Below are positions 1-7,659 of a stretch of DNA of 10,521 nt, one piece after another. The notes under the pieces are model-generated. The model did no database searches. It was not told the DNA's origin and saw nothing but the letters and a program-made list of their open reading frames with translations. Numbering within the stretch: the first letter of the stretch is position 1; each line of letters starts with the position of its first letter. Made by a program: the position numbers and the translations under genes. The stretch spans positions 1 to 10,521 of the forward strand of contig CAYORX010000037.1 of assembly GCA_964406505.1 (NCBI GenBank), written 5' to 3'. Source of the stretch: DTU015 sp964406505. Its GTDB lineage: Bacteria > Bacillota > Sulfobacillia > Fermentithermobacillales > Fermentithermobacillaceae.

Positions 1-1
1 G

Positions 2-316
2 TCAGTTGAGAAAGGCATAATTCCACCTAAATGCGAATGCGGAGGTGTTTTGAGACCGGATGTAGTGTTTTTTGGCGATCCGATGCCTGAATGTTTCGGC
101 CAGGCAATTTTGGAGGCTCATAATGCCGATTTAATGCTTGTCGTAGGCTCAAGTTTACAAGTAGCCCCCGTGGCCCATTTACCATCCCTTGCACGACAAA
201 TGGCGATTATTAATCTGGAATCAACACCATATGATAGCCATGCTTTGACCGTCGTTCATGACAAAGCAGGAACTGTTCTTACAAAGCTTTGGGAATATAT
301 CAAGGCACATTTCTAA
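2..316 (+). CDS. cobB: Sir2-family NAD-dependent protein deacylase (sirtuin), C-terminal part, truncated by window edge
   Basis: Bacterial sirtuins remove acyl groups from protein lysines using NAD+, giving nicotinamide and O-acyl-ADP-ribose; they act in the cytoplasm. Only the last 104 residues are visible, in the frame starting at base 2. Seen directly: the second half of the zinc knuckle (Cys-Glu-Cys-Gly-Gly, bases 32-46), then the family block LRPDVVFFGDPMP, in which Asp replaces the more usual Glu of FGE, then GSSLQVAPVAHLP, the NAD-binding GTSLxVxP motif, and a C-terminal INLESTP strand. The start codon, Rossmann core and catalytic His lie left of the window. A TTG at base 50 is the Leu of LRPD, not a start. 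The gene converges on patB with 15 bases between stop codons. The symbol is the generic one for bacterial sirtuins; substrate and acyl preference cannot be told. Confidence 0.9.
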   Translation, partial: SVEKGIIPPKCECGGVLRPDVVFFGDPMPECFGQAILEAHNADLMLVVGSSLQVAPVAHLPSLARQMAIINLESTPYDSHALTVVHDKAGTVLTKLWEYIKAHF

Positions 317-331
317 AATTATGTTTTGTAC

Positions 332-1507
332 CTACCCTTGGCGTAATGCAGTTACCGCAGTCTCTATACGTTGAAGCCCTTCTTCAAGTATTCGCCTTGG
401 ACATCCTACATTCAGCCTCATAAACCCCTCACCTTCAGGCCCAAAAGTAGCCCCGTCATTTAAACCAACTTTAGCCTTTTCAACAAAAAAGTCTTTCAAT
501 TGTCCGCTTTTCAATCCTAAGTTACGGCAATCCAACCACAAAAGATACGTGGATTCGGGCCTCATCGGCTTAATTTCGGGAATTTTATTCGAAAAGTAAT
601 TCATTGCATAATCTACATTCCCTTTAATGTATTGTAACAATTGAGTTAACCACTCATCACCTTTCGTGAAAGCTGCTTCCATAGCAATAAGACCAAAAAT
701 ACCCGGGGAACCCATGATCCTACCCCGTGTCCGATTAAATTTTTGTCTCAATTCTTCATTGGGAATAATAGCTATCGAAGTACGCAATCCTGGGATATTA
801 AATGTTTTACTAGGTGCCATACACGTAACCGAGCTCATAGCAAACTTTTCTGATATCGAGGCAAAAGGGGTATGCGAGTACCCTTGCAACACTAATTCGC
901 AGTGGATCTCATCGGAAATCACAACCCCGCCTGAATCGATAACGATGTCGCCGAGAAGTTTAAGTTCTTGCTTTGTCCACACACGGCCTCCCGGATTGTG
1001 TGGACTACATAGCACTATCATTTTCGCACCCTTTTTGAATTTACATGAAAGATCTTCAAAATCCATTCCGTACATATGATTAGACAGTTTCAATTTATTT
1101 ACAGATAATTTTCGGTTGTTGTCGGATACCGCTGACCAAAACGGCGGATATACGGGACTTTGCACAACCACACTATCTTCTGGCTGCGTAAAGGCAAGTA
1201 CAGATGTGTGAACTGAGGGCATAACTCCCGGGGTAATGACTATCCATTCCTTGTCAATTTCCCATCCATATTTTGAGTCTAGGCGTTTTGCTATGGCATC
1301 GTAAAGTTCAGGATTGACCCGTGTATACCCGAATATAGGATGTTCCATCCTATGCTTCATTGCATCTACAACCGGTTGGGGTACGCAAAAATCCATATCC
1401 GCAATCCACATGGGTAGCACATCATCCCGTCCAAAAACTTCCCGCACACTCCATTTGCTACTTAAAGTACTAGTCCTATCGTAAATTCTATCGAAATCGT
1501 AAAACAT
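332..1507 (-). CDS. patB: PatB/MalY-type PLP-dependent C-S lyase / class I-II aminotransferase
   Basis: A 391-residue cytoplasmic fold-type I PLP enzyme, the normal length for the MalY/PatB group. Members cleave cystathionine or cysteine (beta C-S lyase) and some transaminate; the exact substrate is inferred only. Seen: the family N-terminus FDxIYDR followed by LPMWIADMDF (31-40), the NPGG turn with Asn171, SDEIH (198-202, Asp199 pairing with the PLP pyridine nitrogen), the PLP lysine Lys234 in APSKTFNIPGL, and Arg364 in FMRLN for the substrate carboxylate. The start is the ATG at 1505-1507, because it gives the family N-terminus and has AAAGGAG eight bases upstream. An open frame continues 40 codons further up, but it runs into the spoIVA terminator and resembles nothing in the family. 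It lies downstream of spoIVA behind that terminator, so it probably has its own promoter, which I could not identify. Methionine/cysteine metabolism is the likely role. Confidence 0.9.
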   Translation of the reverse strand: MFYDFDRIYDRTSTLSSKWSVREVFGRDDVLPMWIADMDFCVPQPVVDAMKHRMEHPIFGYTRVNPELYDAIAKRLDSKYGWEIDKEWIVITPGVMPSVHTSVLAFTQPEDSVVVQSPVYPPFWSAVSDNNRKLSVNKLKLSNHMYGMDFEDLSCKFKKGAKMIVLCSPHNPGGRVWTKQELKLLGDIVIDSGGVVISDEIHCELVLQGYSHTPFASISEKFAMSSVTCMAPSKTFNIPGLRTSIAIIPNEELRQKFNRTRGRIMGSPGIFGLIAMEAAFTKGDEWLTQLLQYIKGNVDYAMNYFSNKIPEIKPMRPESTYLLWLDCRNLGLKSGQLKDFFVEKAKVGLNDGATFGPEGEGFMRLNVGCPRRILEEGLQRIETAVTALRQG

Positions 1508-1515
1508 AATCAGCG

Positions 1516-1522
1516 CTCCTTT
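1516..1522 (-). promoter_or_regulatory. Shine-Dalgarno site of patB
   Basis: AAAGGAG on the minus strand, eight bases before the ATG at 1505-1507. It decides the start against a 40-codon in-frame extension. Confidence 0.8.
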
Positions 1523-1612
1523 GTTTATATACACAACATGGATCTTACACTTAAACGCTTCGACAGCTACCTGCCTAATATCCTTCTTAAGAAAGATCAT
1601 CCATTTACATGT

Positions 1613-1639
1613 AAAAGGCGGAAGCAATTTCGCCTCCGC
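1613..1639 (-). terminator. Rho-independent terminator of spoIVA
   Basis: On the minus strand an 8-bp stem (GCGGAGGC with GCTTCCGC, one G-T wobble; bases 1632-1639 and 1618-1625) encloses the six-base loop GAAATT and is followed by CTTTT (1613-1617). The hairpin begins about 34 bases after the spoIVA stop codon and before patB, as expected for the end of the spoIVA transcript. The T run is short, so termination may be partial. Confidence 0.7.
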
Positions 1640-1673
1640 GCTTTCTACTCATACCTATCCTAGTATAAAATGT

Positions 1674-3152
1674 TTAAAGAATTATGCAGATAAGACCTCC
1701 CGAGCCTTCGTTTAAAATTCTCGTAACCGTTTCCTGCATTTTGCTCTTAACGTTTTGAGGCATTCTGTCGATCTTGCCAGACACATTATCTACAACAATA
1801 TCCTGCAATGCTTTGCCAAACAAATCAGTAGCCCATATTTTTTTGGGGTCGTCCTCGAATTTTTCCATTAAATAAGCTACCAATTCCAACCCTTGCTCCT
1901 CAGATCCAATCATCGGACTTACCTGGGCTTCTATCTCAGTTTTGATAAGGTGGATCGCTGTACCAGTTGCCGATAACCTCACTCCGTAGTTTCTGCCCTG
2001 TTTTACCATCTCCGGTTCTTCAAATCGCATGTCGTTCAAACTAGGTTCTACAATTCCATATCCTGTTTCCTCAAGTTCACGCAATGCTAATGCAAATTTG
2101 TCGTACATTTTCTTTGCCGTTGCTAGATCTCCTATGAGGCCCAAAAGATCTGCATTGTCAAAAACCTTAACGCCAACCCGTTCACTAAGTACTTTGTAGA
2201 ATGCTTCATCTGTAGTTTCAAGTCTAACTTTGGCGATTCCAGTACTCATGTCAACTTGCTCAACATCAACGCGATTCACATAATCCGATACACCTAAAGA
2301 CATTACACAAGAATCAATGTCGCGGATTCTTTTTACCACGTTTACAGCTTCGTTTATATTAGTTTCAATAACATTCTTTAACCAATGAGCGGCACTTAAC
2401 ATTTGGACCCACCGGGGAATTCTTACAGTCATTTCTGTAACAGGAAATTCATACAATACTTGTTCAATTATTAAAATGATATCGTCCTGGGTAAGTTCTA
2501 GACAATTTGCTGGAATTACAGGTACACCATATTCTTCTTCCATTTCCGTAGCAAGATCTGATACTCTTTTAGAGTATGGATCTATAGAATTTAAAATAAT
2601 TACAAATGGCTTTCCAATTTCTTGTAGTTTAGCAACCACAGTTCTTTCAGGCTGTATATAGTTTGCTCGGGGTATATCAACGATACTTCCATCCGTTGTC
2701 ACTACTATGCCAATGGTTGAATGATCCGATATAACTTTTTGTGTACCAATTTCAGCAGCCTCGGTAAACGCAATAGCTTCTTCATACCACATGGTCCTGA
2801 CCATTCGCATCTCTTCATCTTCTAAATAGCCCTGTGCACCTTCTACCGGATATCCGGTACAATCTATGACCCTGACATTCAGGGAGAGATTCTCCTTAAG
2901 GTCTATAGGCACCGCTTCCTCAGGCACAAATTTGGGTTCCACCGTCATCACGGTTTTACCGGTACCTGCTTGAGGAACAGCGTCTATGGCTCGCTGTCTG
3001 TCGTAGGAATCGGTAATGTTTGGAACCACAAACAGTTCCATGAACCGACGGATGAAGGTGGACTTCCCTACGCGCATAGGGCCGACTACGCCAATATAAA
3101 TATCGCCGTCTGTACGTTCTGCAATATCCCGGAAGATGTCGAATTTCTCCAC
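1674..3152 (-). CDS. spoIVA: Stage IV sporulation protein A, spore coat morphogenetic ATPase
   Basis: SpoIVA hydrolyses ATP to polymerise on the outer forespore membrane and forms the base layer of the spore coat; SpoVM anchors it, and cortex formation also depends on it. The product is 492 residues, the same length as B. subtilis SpoIVA and alignable without gaps at the start. Seen: N-terminal EKFDIFRDIAERT, Walker A GPMRVGKS (24-31, Lys30), the threonine segment GKTVMTVEPKF with Thr70 but Val71 where B. subtilis has a second Thr, Asp97 in VIDCTGY at the Walker B position, the STIGIVVTTDGSI block, and the C-terminal NEGSGGLICIIL end, part of the region that contacts SpoVM in B. subtilis. The GTG start at 3150-3152 matches the family N-terminus and has AAGGAGG nine bases before it; a 17-codon upstream extension is not family-like. 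It is probably a single-gene unit between gpsA and a terminator, expected to be sigma-E controlled in the mother cell. Confidence 0.97.
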   Translation of the reverse strand: MEKFDIFRDIAERTDGDIYIGVVGPMRVGKSTFIRRFMELFVVPNITDSYDRQRAIDAVPQAGTGKTVMTVEPKFVPEEAVPIDLKENLSLNVRVIDCTGYPVEGAQGYLEDEEMRMVRTMWYEEAIAFTEAAEIGTQKVISDHSTIGIVVTTDGSIVDIPRANYIQPERTVVAKLQEIGKPFVIILNSIDPYSKRVSDLATEMEEEYGVPVIPANCLELTQDDIILIIEQVLYEFPVTEMTVRIPRWVQMLSAAHWLKNVIETNINEAVNVVKRIRDIDSCVMSLGVSDYVNRVDVEQVDMSTGIAKVRLETTDEAFYKVLSERVGVKVFDNADLLGLIGDLATAKKMYDKFALALRELEETGYGIVEPSLNDMRFEEPEMVKQGRNYGVRLSATGTAIHLIKTEIEAQVSPMIGSEEQGLELVAYLMEKFEDDPKKIWATDLFGKALQDIVVDNVSGKIDRMPQNVKSKMQETVTRILNEGSGGLICIIL

Positions 3153-3161
3153 CTGACTCTC

Positions 3162-3168
3162 CCTCCTT
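3162..3168 (-). promoter_or_regulatory. Shine-Dalgarno site of spoIVA
   Basis: AAGGAGG on the minus strand, nine bases before the GTG at 3150-3152. It settles the start within a longer open frame. Confidence 0.85.
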
Positions 3169-3186
3169 GAGAGGACGCTCAAGATA

Positions 3187-3215
3187 ACTATATGCCAAGC
3201 CACCCTTTAACTTGT
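3187..3215 (-). promoter_or_regulatory. Possible sigma-E-like promoter of spoIVA
   Basis: On the minus strand CATATAGT (3187-3194) matches six of eight positions of the sigma-E -10 consensus CATACAAT. Fourteen bases upstream lies ACAAGTT (3209-3215), a weak -35 match. The position would give a leader of about 30 bases before the GTG start. The spacing and site fit a mother-cell gene, but the -35 is poor, so this is tentative. Confidence 0.3.
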
Positions 3216-3293
3216 TTCCGAATTTCGGCAGAAGTTAGAGCAACAAATTAGGCAATTCATAAATGGGTATGAGCAATAAGATTAAATTAGAAC

Positions 3294-4349
3294 TTAACTT
3301 GGGGATAAAGAAAGGTTTAGAGAGCCGAAATATTCTTCAGGTTCGGGTTTTCGTTCTCTAGTCATTACTTCAAAAAGCCCTTCACGGACAGGAAGGCCCT
3401 GGTAAAGAACTTTGTACACCACATGGGTTATGGGCATTTGGACATCATATACATTTGATAATTCCATTGCAGTTTTGACTGTTTCCATTCCTTCAACAGT
3501 ATAACTCGTCCTATTTAGAAAGGATTCAATAGGTTCACCCTTTCCCACAGCTATACCAGCTTGCCGATTTCTGGAAAGATTCCCTGTGCACGTCAACACT
3601 AAATCGCCTATACCTGAGAGTCCTGCGAAAGTAAGAGGTTGAGCACCCAAACATACACCTAACCTAGTTATCTCTGCTATACCTCGCGAAACTATCGCTG
3701 CCTGAGCGTTATAACCTATTCCCATACCTTCAGCCATTCCACAAGCGAGAGCTATTACATTTTTTAAGGCGCCACCCGTTTCTACGCCCACCACATCGGT
3801 GTGAGTATATACTCTAAAATAATCTGTCATAAAAGCATGCTGAACTGCTAATGCCGTGCGGTTTTCTGAGGACGCTACAACGGTCGCCGCAGGAAGTTTA
3901 TTAACTATTTCCGACGCAAAATTTGGACCTGAAATAACACACATTCTATTTTTAATTGATGGGTTAGCATTAACCCATACCTGAGACGGTGTTTTTAAAG
4001 TCTTAAAATCGAAACCCTTCGTTGCGGTAACAATAAGAGAGTTTTTATGGAATTTAGGCGCAATGTGTTTTGACACTGCACCGACTGCAGAAGAGGGGAT
4101 AGCTAACACTACCAAAAATGCATTTGCTAACGCCCTATCTACATTGTTGGTTATAGTTATACCTTCCGGCAAGGTAATACCGGGCAACCTTGGTACACTT
4201 CTATTGGACTTAAAATATTGGATGGTAGACTCACTTCTAGCCCACAAAGTTACTTGATACCCGTTATTAGCTAGTATGGCACCTAGTCCTGAGCCCCAGG
4301 CGCCTGCACCGATCACACATGCTTTTTTAGCAACCTTGTTTAATTTCAA
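3294..4349 (-). CDS. gpsA: NAD(P)+-dependent glycerol-3-phosphate dehydrogenase
   Basis: GpsA reduces dihydroxyacetone phosphate to sn-glycerol-3-phosphate, the backbone precursor of membrane phospholipids, in the cytoplasm. The product is 351 residues, slightly longer than the usual 330-345. Seen: the Rossmann motif GAGAWGSGLG (14-23), VLAIPS (81-86), KGFD (111-114), SGPNFASE (140-147), GGALKNVIALACG (192-204) with the catalytic lysine Lys196, and GLSGIGDLVLTCTG with SRNR (243-262). The start is a TTG at 4347-4349 that overlaps the plsY stop codon (TTGA); AAAGGAG lies seven bases before it and no ATG in this region could serve. It is the last gene of the DUF512-der-plsY-gpsA run. Its pairing with plsY puts the enzyme that makes glycerol-3-phosphate next to the one that acylates it. 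I see no clear terminator between gpsA and spoIVA, so read-through is possible. Confidence 0.97.
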   Translation of the reverse strand: MKLNKVAKKACVIGAGAWGSGLGAILANNGYQVTLWARSESTIQYFKSNRSVPRLPGITLPEGITITNNVDRALANAFLVVLAIPSSAVGAVSKHIAPKFHKNSLIVTATKGFDFKTLKTPSQVWVNANPSIKNRMCVISGPNFASEIVNKLPAATVVASSENRTALAVQHAFMTDYFRVYTHTDVVGVETGGALKNVIALACGMAEGMGIGYNAQAAIVSRGIAEITRLGVCLGAQPLTFAGLSGIGDLVLTCTGNLSRNRQAGIAVGKGEPIESFLNRTSYTVEGMETVKTAMELSNVYDVQMPITHVVYKVLYQGLPVREGLFEVMTRERKPEPEEYFGSLNLSLSPS

Positions 4350-4963
4350 CGCTTTTCTCCTTTCTGACCCAATTTGAGCTCAGTGCCAGATAAAAGTCTG
4401 CGAATATTACTTCTATGAGTGTAAGTAACAGCTACAGCCAGAACCAAGACTGTCCATTTGTCAATAATGGTAAAATCGGGAAGTAGGGAATAGGCGAACC
4501 CAGCCCAAACAGCAGTTATACTACCTAACGAAACGTATTTAGATATACCCACCACTATTACAAACACTACGAAACTCATAATTATTATTTTCGGAAATAC
4601 TATTAAGGCTACACCTGCCGTAGTTGCTACCCCCTTGCCTCCCTTAAAATTCAAGAATGCCGACCAGTTATGCCCCATTATTGCGCACGCCCCTACTATG
4701 AATGGTCCAGCTAAACCAATATTCATATACTTGAGCGCGAAATATACAGGTAAAGCTCCTTTGGCCATATCCAAAACTAATACCACCGCTGCATATTTAG
4801 GTCCAAGCACTCTTAATACGTTGGTTGTTCCTGTATTGCCACTGCCATAAGATGTAATATCATCTATGCCCGCTAGTTTGGAAATCAACACTCCTGATGG
4901 TAACGAACCAAGTAAATATCCTGTCAAGCAAGTGATTAGCAATAATGGCCAGTTGGTGATCAT
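4346..4963 (-). CDS. plsY: Acyl-phosphate:glycerol-3-phosphate acyltransferase PlsY
   Basis: PlsY transfers an acyl group from acyl-phosphate (made by PlsX) to position 1 of glycerol-3-phosphate, giving lysophosphatidic acid at the membrane. The product has 205 residues, the usual size. It shows about five hydrophobic segments (near 6-26, 56-76, 85-103, 115-140, 150-182) and the three family motifs: GSLPSG (19-24) with SGNTGTTN (41-48, usually SGNxGATN), GHNWSAFLNFKGGKG (97-111) with the glycine-rich KGGKG loop, and HRSNIRRLLSGTE (183-195). The ATG at 4961-4963 begins two bases after the der stop, with a purine-rich AGAGAGG seven bases before it inside the end of der. It is followed by gpsA with a stop/start overlap, so the two lipid genes are translationally close. 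Confidence 0.96.
   Translation of the reverse strand: MITNWPLLLITCLTGYLLGSLPSGVLISKLAGIDDITSYGSGNTGTTNVLRVLGPKYAAVVLVLDMAKGALPVYFALKYMNIGLAGPFIVGACAIMGHNWSAFLNFKGGKGVATTAGVALIVFPKIIIMSFVVFVIVVGISKYVSLGSITAVWAGFAYSLLPDFTIIDKWTVLVLAVAVTYTHRSNIRRLLSGTELKLGQKGEKR
4357..4363 (-). promoter_or_regulatory. Shine-Dalgarno site of gpsA, inside plsY
   Basis: AAAGGAG on the minus strand lies inside the last codons of plsY, seven bases before the TTG start of gpsA. This supports a TTG start coupled to the end of plsY translation. Confidence 0.75.
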
Positions 4964-4965
4964 AT

Positions 4966-6303
4966 TTACCTCTCTTTCCGCCGATGTGGACGAAACTCCA
5001 TTTCGATTGGTACTCCAGCAAAGCCAAGTCGCCTTCTGATTTCGGACTCCAAATATCTCGTGTACGATTCGGGCATTTTAGAAGGATCTTTAACGAAAAA
5101 CACCATAGTTGGCGGTTTGACGCTTACTTGTGTACAATAAAACAATCTTGCTTCCCAAGGTGGAGGACTAAAATCAACAATTTGTCGTACAACTTGATTT
5201 AAAAGAGAAGTGCCAATACGTTTGTTATATTTTTGATATACTTGTATTATTTCGGGTAAAACCATATCAATACCTTCCCCAGTAACACATGATGTAAAAA
5301 GCACTTTAGAGTATCTGATTGGCCTACACCAATGCAAAATCATTGTAGCAAATGCATCCCGATCTAACTGGTCAAAAAGCCCGAGATCTGTTTTGTTTAC
5401 AATCACAATAGACGCTTTTAAATTACGGCGAATATAACCTGCTATCCTTCGATCTTGTGCCGAGGGAAGCGTCGTTCCATCGAGTATTAATACAGCGATG
5501 TCTGAACGTTTGACTGCTCGCAACGCTCTTCTGACAGCTAATTCTTCAAGCTTTTCATCAATTCTGCCCGGCCGCCTTAACCCTGCTGTATCTACAAAAA
5601 CGAAATCCATATCGTTACAGGTAAATTTTATATCTACAGCATCAACTGTAGTTCCTGGCATTGACGAAACAGTCATTCTAGGCTGCCCTAAGAGTTTATT
5701 AACTATTGAAGATTTACCTACATTAGGTTTACCAACGACCGCGACTTTGACTACCTGATCTTCCCTTAGTTCAATATCGGGTTTGTTTTCATCTAATTCA
5801 AATTGCATCTGTTCTTTTTCTTGTATTACTCTGTCCAGCAAATCGCCAATTCCCAAGCCATGAGCAGCAGAAATTGGGAAAACCTCTGGAAAGCCGAGTG
5901 AATAAAACTCAAGTCCTTTTTGCGCATGTCCCGGAACATCACACTTGTTAGACGCAATTAAAACAGGTTTTTGGGTTTTTCTTAGTATTTCTGCTATTTC
6001 TTCATCTTCAGGCGTAATTCCTGTTCTTGCATCTGTAACGAAAATAAGTAAATCTGCTTCTTCAATAGCTTGTTCAATCTGAACCCGAATAGATTTAGCT
6101 AATTCGTCAGAGGAAAACAAGTCAAACCCACCCGTATCAAGAATCGTAAGATCATGTCCATCCCATGTAAATTGCGTATAAAGCCTGTCGCGAGTCACAC
6201 CACTTTGTTTATGCACGATAGATGCACCACTGCCGCCTATTCTATTGAAGAGGGCTGATTTACCCACGTTAGGCCTTCCGACAATCGCTACTACATAATC
6301 CAC
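4966..6303 (-). CDS. der: Ribosome biogenesis GTPase Der (EngA), two tandem G domains
   Basis: Der is an essential GTPase for maturation of the 50S ribosomal subunit. The 445-residue product has the full layout. G domain 1 shows GRPNVGKS (9-16), DTGG (56-59) and NKCD (119-122). A linker near 160-185 leads to G domain 2, with GKPNVGKS (191-198), DTAGLRRPG (238-246) and NKTD (303-306). A C-terminal KH-like domain runs from about 368 to the end with the family ending EFRPHRRK. In G domain 2 the usual PGTTRD reads PGTTVD. The GTG at 6301-6303 is preferred as start because GAGGAGG ends seven bases upstream; a TTG at 6307-6309 would add two residues but sits one base from that site. Only two bases separate it from the DUF512 stop and two from plsY, so it lies inside one operon. 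Confidence 0.96.
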   Translation of the reverse strand: MDYVVAIVGRPNVGKSALFNRIGGSGASIVHKQSGVTRDRLYTQFTWDGHDLTILDTGGFDLFSSDELAKSIRVQIEQAIEEADLLIFVTDARTGITPEDEEIAEILRKTQKPVLIASNKCDVPGHAQKGLEFYSLGFPEVFPISAAHGLGIGDLLDRVIQEKEQMQFELDENKPDIELREDQVVKVAVVGKPNVGKSSIVNKLLGQPRMTVSSMPGTTVDAVDIKFTCNDMDFVFVDTAGLRRPGRIDEKLEELAVRRALRAVKRSDIAVLILDGTTLPSAQDRRIAGYIRRNLKASIVIVNKTDLGLFDQLDRDAFATMILHWCRPIRYSKVLFTSCVTGEGIDMVLPEIIQVYQKYNKRIGTSLLNQVVRQIVDFSPPPWEARLFYCTQVSVKPPTMVFFVKDPSKMPESYTRYLESEIRRRLGFAGVPIEMEFRPHRRKER

Positions 6304-6305
6304 AT

Positions 6306-7628
6306 TCAACCCTCCTCAAATTTTAGTGCCGCGTTTAAGAAACTGTCAGGAGAAGGCGTCACCGCTTTAACCGGCAGTTTTAAAAGTTCGCTTAGTTGTT
6401 TTACGGTCATATCATCTAAAAATTTGCCTTGAGACACGCAAAATGATGGAATCAACACCGCTTTATACTTTTGTATATCTGCAATATTCAATAAAGACGA
6501 CAAAATATCTTGACCAGTTAATAAACCTGCACACGTGACCGTATTCCCGAAAAAGATGTTTTTTATCTTTGCAACGTGAATGCAGTTATCCAACCGCAGA
6601 GATTCAATACTGTTTTTGACTTCCGAATAAGCCATAAATCCGGTAACAGCTAAAATTTTAGATTCACAAGTTGACTTCAATGGCAAAAATGGTTGAACCT
6701 CTTGAACGGCATCCCGAAAACTAACTACCATGCCTATGCCATTTTCGTATTGCGGAAAATCATCGTAAAAATCAGATTTCGGATATACACGTCCAGAAAC
6801 AAAATAAAATTCATCTGCCCCATAAACCCAGTGTGCACCATTTTTTTTATACATCCGATGCGCATAATCCTCAATTATCTTTAAAGTATCGTCGGCCCAC
6901 TGAGGATCGATATTATCAGACGGAAATGTCTTTCGATGTCTTGTATACACAGCGGGCACTACTCCGACTGATAAAACGGTATCACCTAAGAGTTTAAGAT
7001 CATCTAATGTGGAGATCAAACGTTTACCATCATTTACGCCTTTTAAAAGGACTATTTGTATATGTGTACGAATACCTTTTCGTTTGAACCATTTTAGATT
7101 GTCCATTACATTAGCAGCATCAGGGTTATTCATTAAATTCGCTCTCAAGTTAGGATCTGAAGTATGGAGAGACACCCGAAGGGGGGTAAGCCGTTGTTCG
7201 TCAATTCGCGCCCAATCTTCTGATGTTAAATTGGTTAGGGAGATAAAATTTCCAAACAAAAATGACAACCTATAGTCATCATCGCGTAAGTATAAGGATT
7301 TGCGCAATTTCGGCGGCAACTGAGAAATAAAGCAAAAAGAACAGTTGTTATTGCAAGTTTTTATCGAATCAAAAATCGGATTGTCAAAAGATATTCCCAT
7401 TAAATCATCGGGCTCTTTTTCGATCTGATATTTTTGCTTTTCACCGTTTTTCTTCACTATATCAAGTAAAATATTCTCAGAAGTACTGTAAAAACGAAAA
7501 TCAATTTCATCGCGGAGGATATGTCCGTTAATTGATAAAACATAGTCTCCAGGGTTTAACCCCAGATGTTCTCCTAAACTTCCTGGTTCGATTTTTTGAA
7601 TTAATCCACCTTGGCTTTCAACCGTCAA
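6306..7628 (-). CDS. DUF512-family protein: PDZ-like domain plus radical SAM domain
   Basis: A 440-residue cytoplasmic protein of a widespread but functionally unknown family. An N-terminal PDZ-like domain (about 8-70, with IEPGSLGEHLGLNPGDYVLS and ING) precedes a radical SAM core whose cluster-binding cysteines are Cys92, Cys96 and Cys99 in CNNNCSFC, the CxxxCxxC pattern that holds a 4Fe-4S cluster for S-adenosylmethionine cleavage. The C-terminal DUF512 part has VTCAGLLTGQDI (364-375) and FLDDMT (403-408). The reaction and substrate are unknown. The TTG at 7626-7628 is chosen because GGGAGG lies nine bases before it and because a good promoter just upstream has its -10 over the alternative ATG (7659-7661), which would then not be transcribed. 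That ATG would add 11 residues, and a longer frame up to 7721 begins before the promoter. First gene of the run into der, plsY and gpsA. Confidence 0.9.
   Translation of the reverse strand: MTVESQGGLIQKIEPGSLGEHLGLNPGDYVLSINGHILRDEIDFRFYSTSENILLDIVKKNGEKQKYQIEKEPDDLMGISFDNPIFDSIKTCNNNCSFCFISQLPPKLRKSLYLRDDDYRLSFLFGNFISLTNLTSEDWARIDEQRLTPLRVSLHTSDPNLRANLMNNPDAANVMDNLKWFKRKGIRTHIQIVLLKGVNDGKRLISTLDDLKLLGDTVLSVGVVPAVYTRHRKTFPSDNIDPQWADDTLKIIEDYAHRMYKKNGAHWVYGADEFYFVSGRVYPKSDFYDDFPQYENGIGMVVSFRDAVQEVQPFLPLKSTCESKILAVTGFMAYSEVKNSIESLRLDNCIHVAKIKNIFFGNTVTCAGLLTGQDILSSLLNIADIQKYKAVLIPSFCVSQGKFLDDMTVKQLSELLKLPVKAVTPSPDSFLNAALKFEEG
6311..6317 (-). promoter_or_regulatory. Shine-Dalgarno site of der, inside the DUF512 gene
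   Basis: GAGGAGG on the minus strand ends seven bases before the GTG at 6301-6303 and one base before the TTG at 6307-6309. The spacing favours the GTG start. Confidence 0.75.
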
Positions 7629-7637
7629 GTCAAATAA

Positions 7638-7643
7638 CCTCCC
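7638..7643 (-). promoter_or_regulatory. Shine-Dalgarno site of the DUF512 gene
   Basis: GGGAGG on the minus strand, nine bases before the TTG at 7626-7628. The alternative ATG at 7659-7661 has only GGAAGG at three bases, which is too close for good initiation. Confidence 0.65.
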
Positions 7644-7659
7644 AGTGAGTGTGATTATC

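Noticed and set aside
666..1079. Plus-strand open frame of 137 codons opposite patB
   Set aside because: It is antisense to a clear PLP enzyme, resembles no family, and has no ribosome-binding site; the same holds for other open frames opposite the recognised genes.
1508..1627. Forty-codon in-frame N-terminal extension of patB
   Set aside because: It has no family similarity, begins inside the spoIVA terminator, and the ATG at 1505-1507 has an ideal Shine-Dalgarno site and the family N-terminus.
3218..3228. Palindrome CCGAATTTCGG between gpsA and spoIVA as a gpsA terminator
   Set aside because: It can form at most a 4-bp stem with a 3-base loop and has no T run.
3264..3271. CATACCCA on the minus strand as a sigma-E -10 for spoIVA
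   Set aside because: Only five of eight positions match and no -35 lies at 13-15 bases; the 3187-3215 candidate is better placed.
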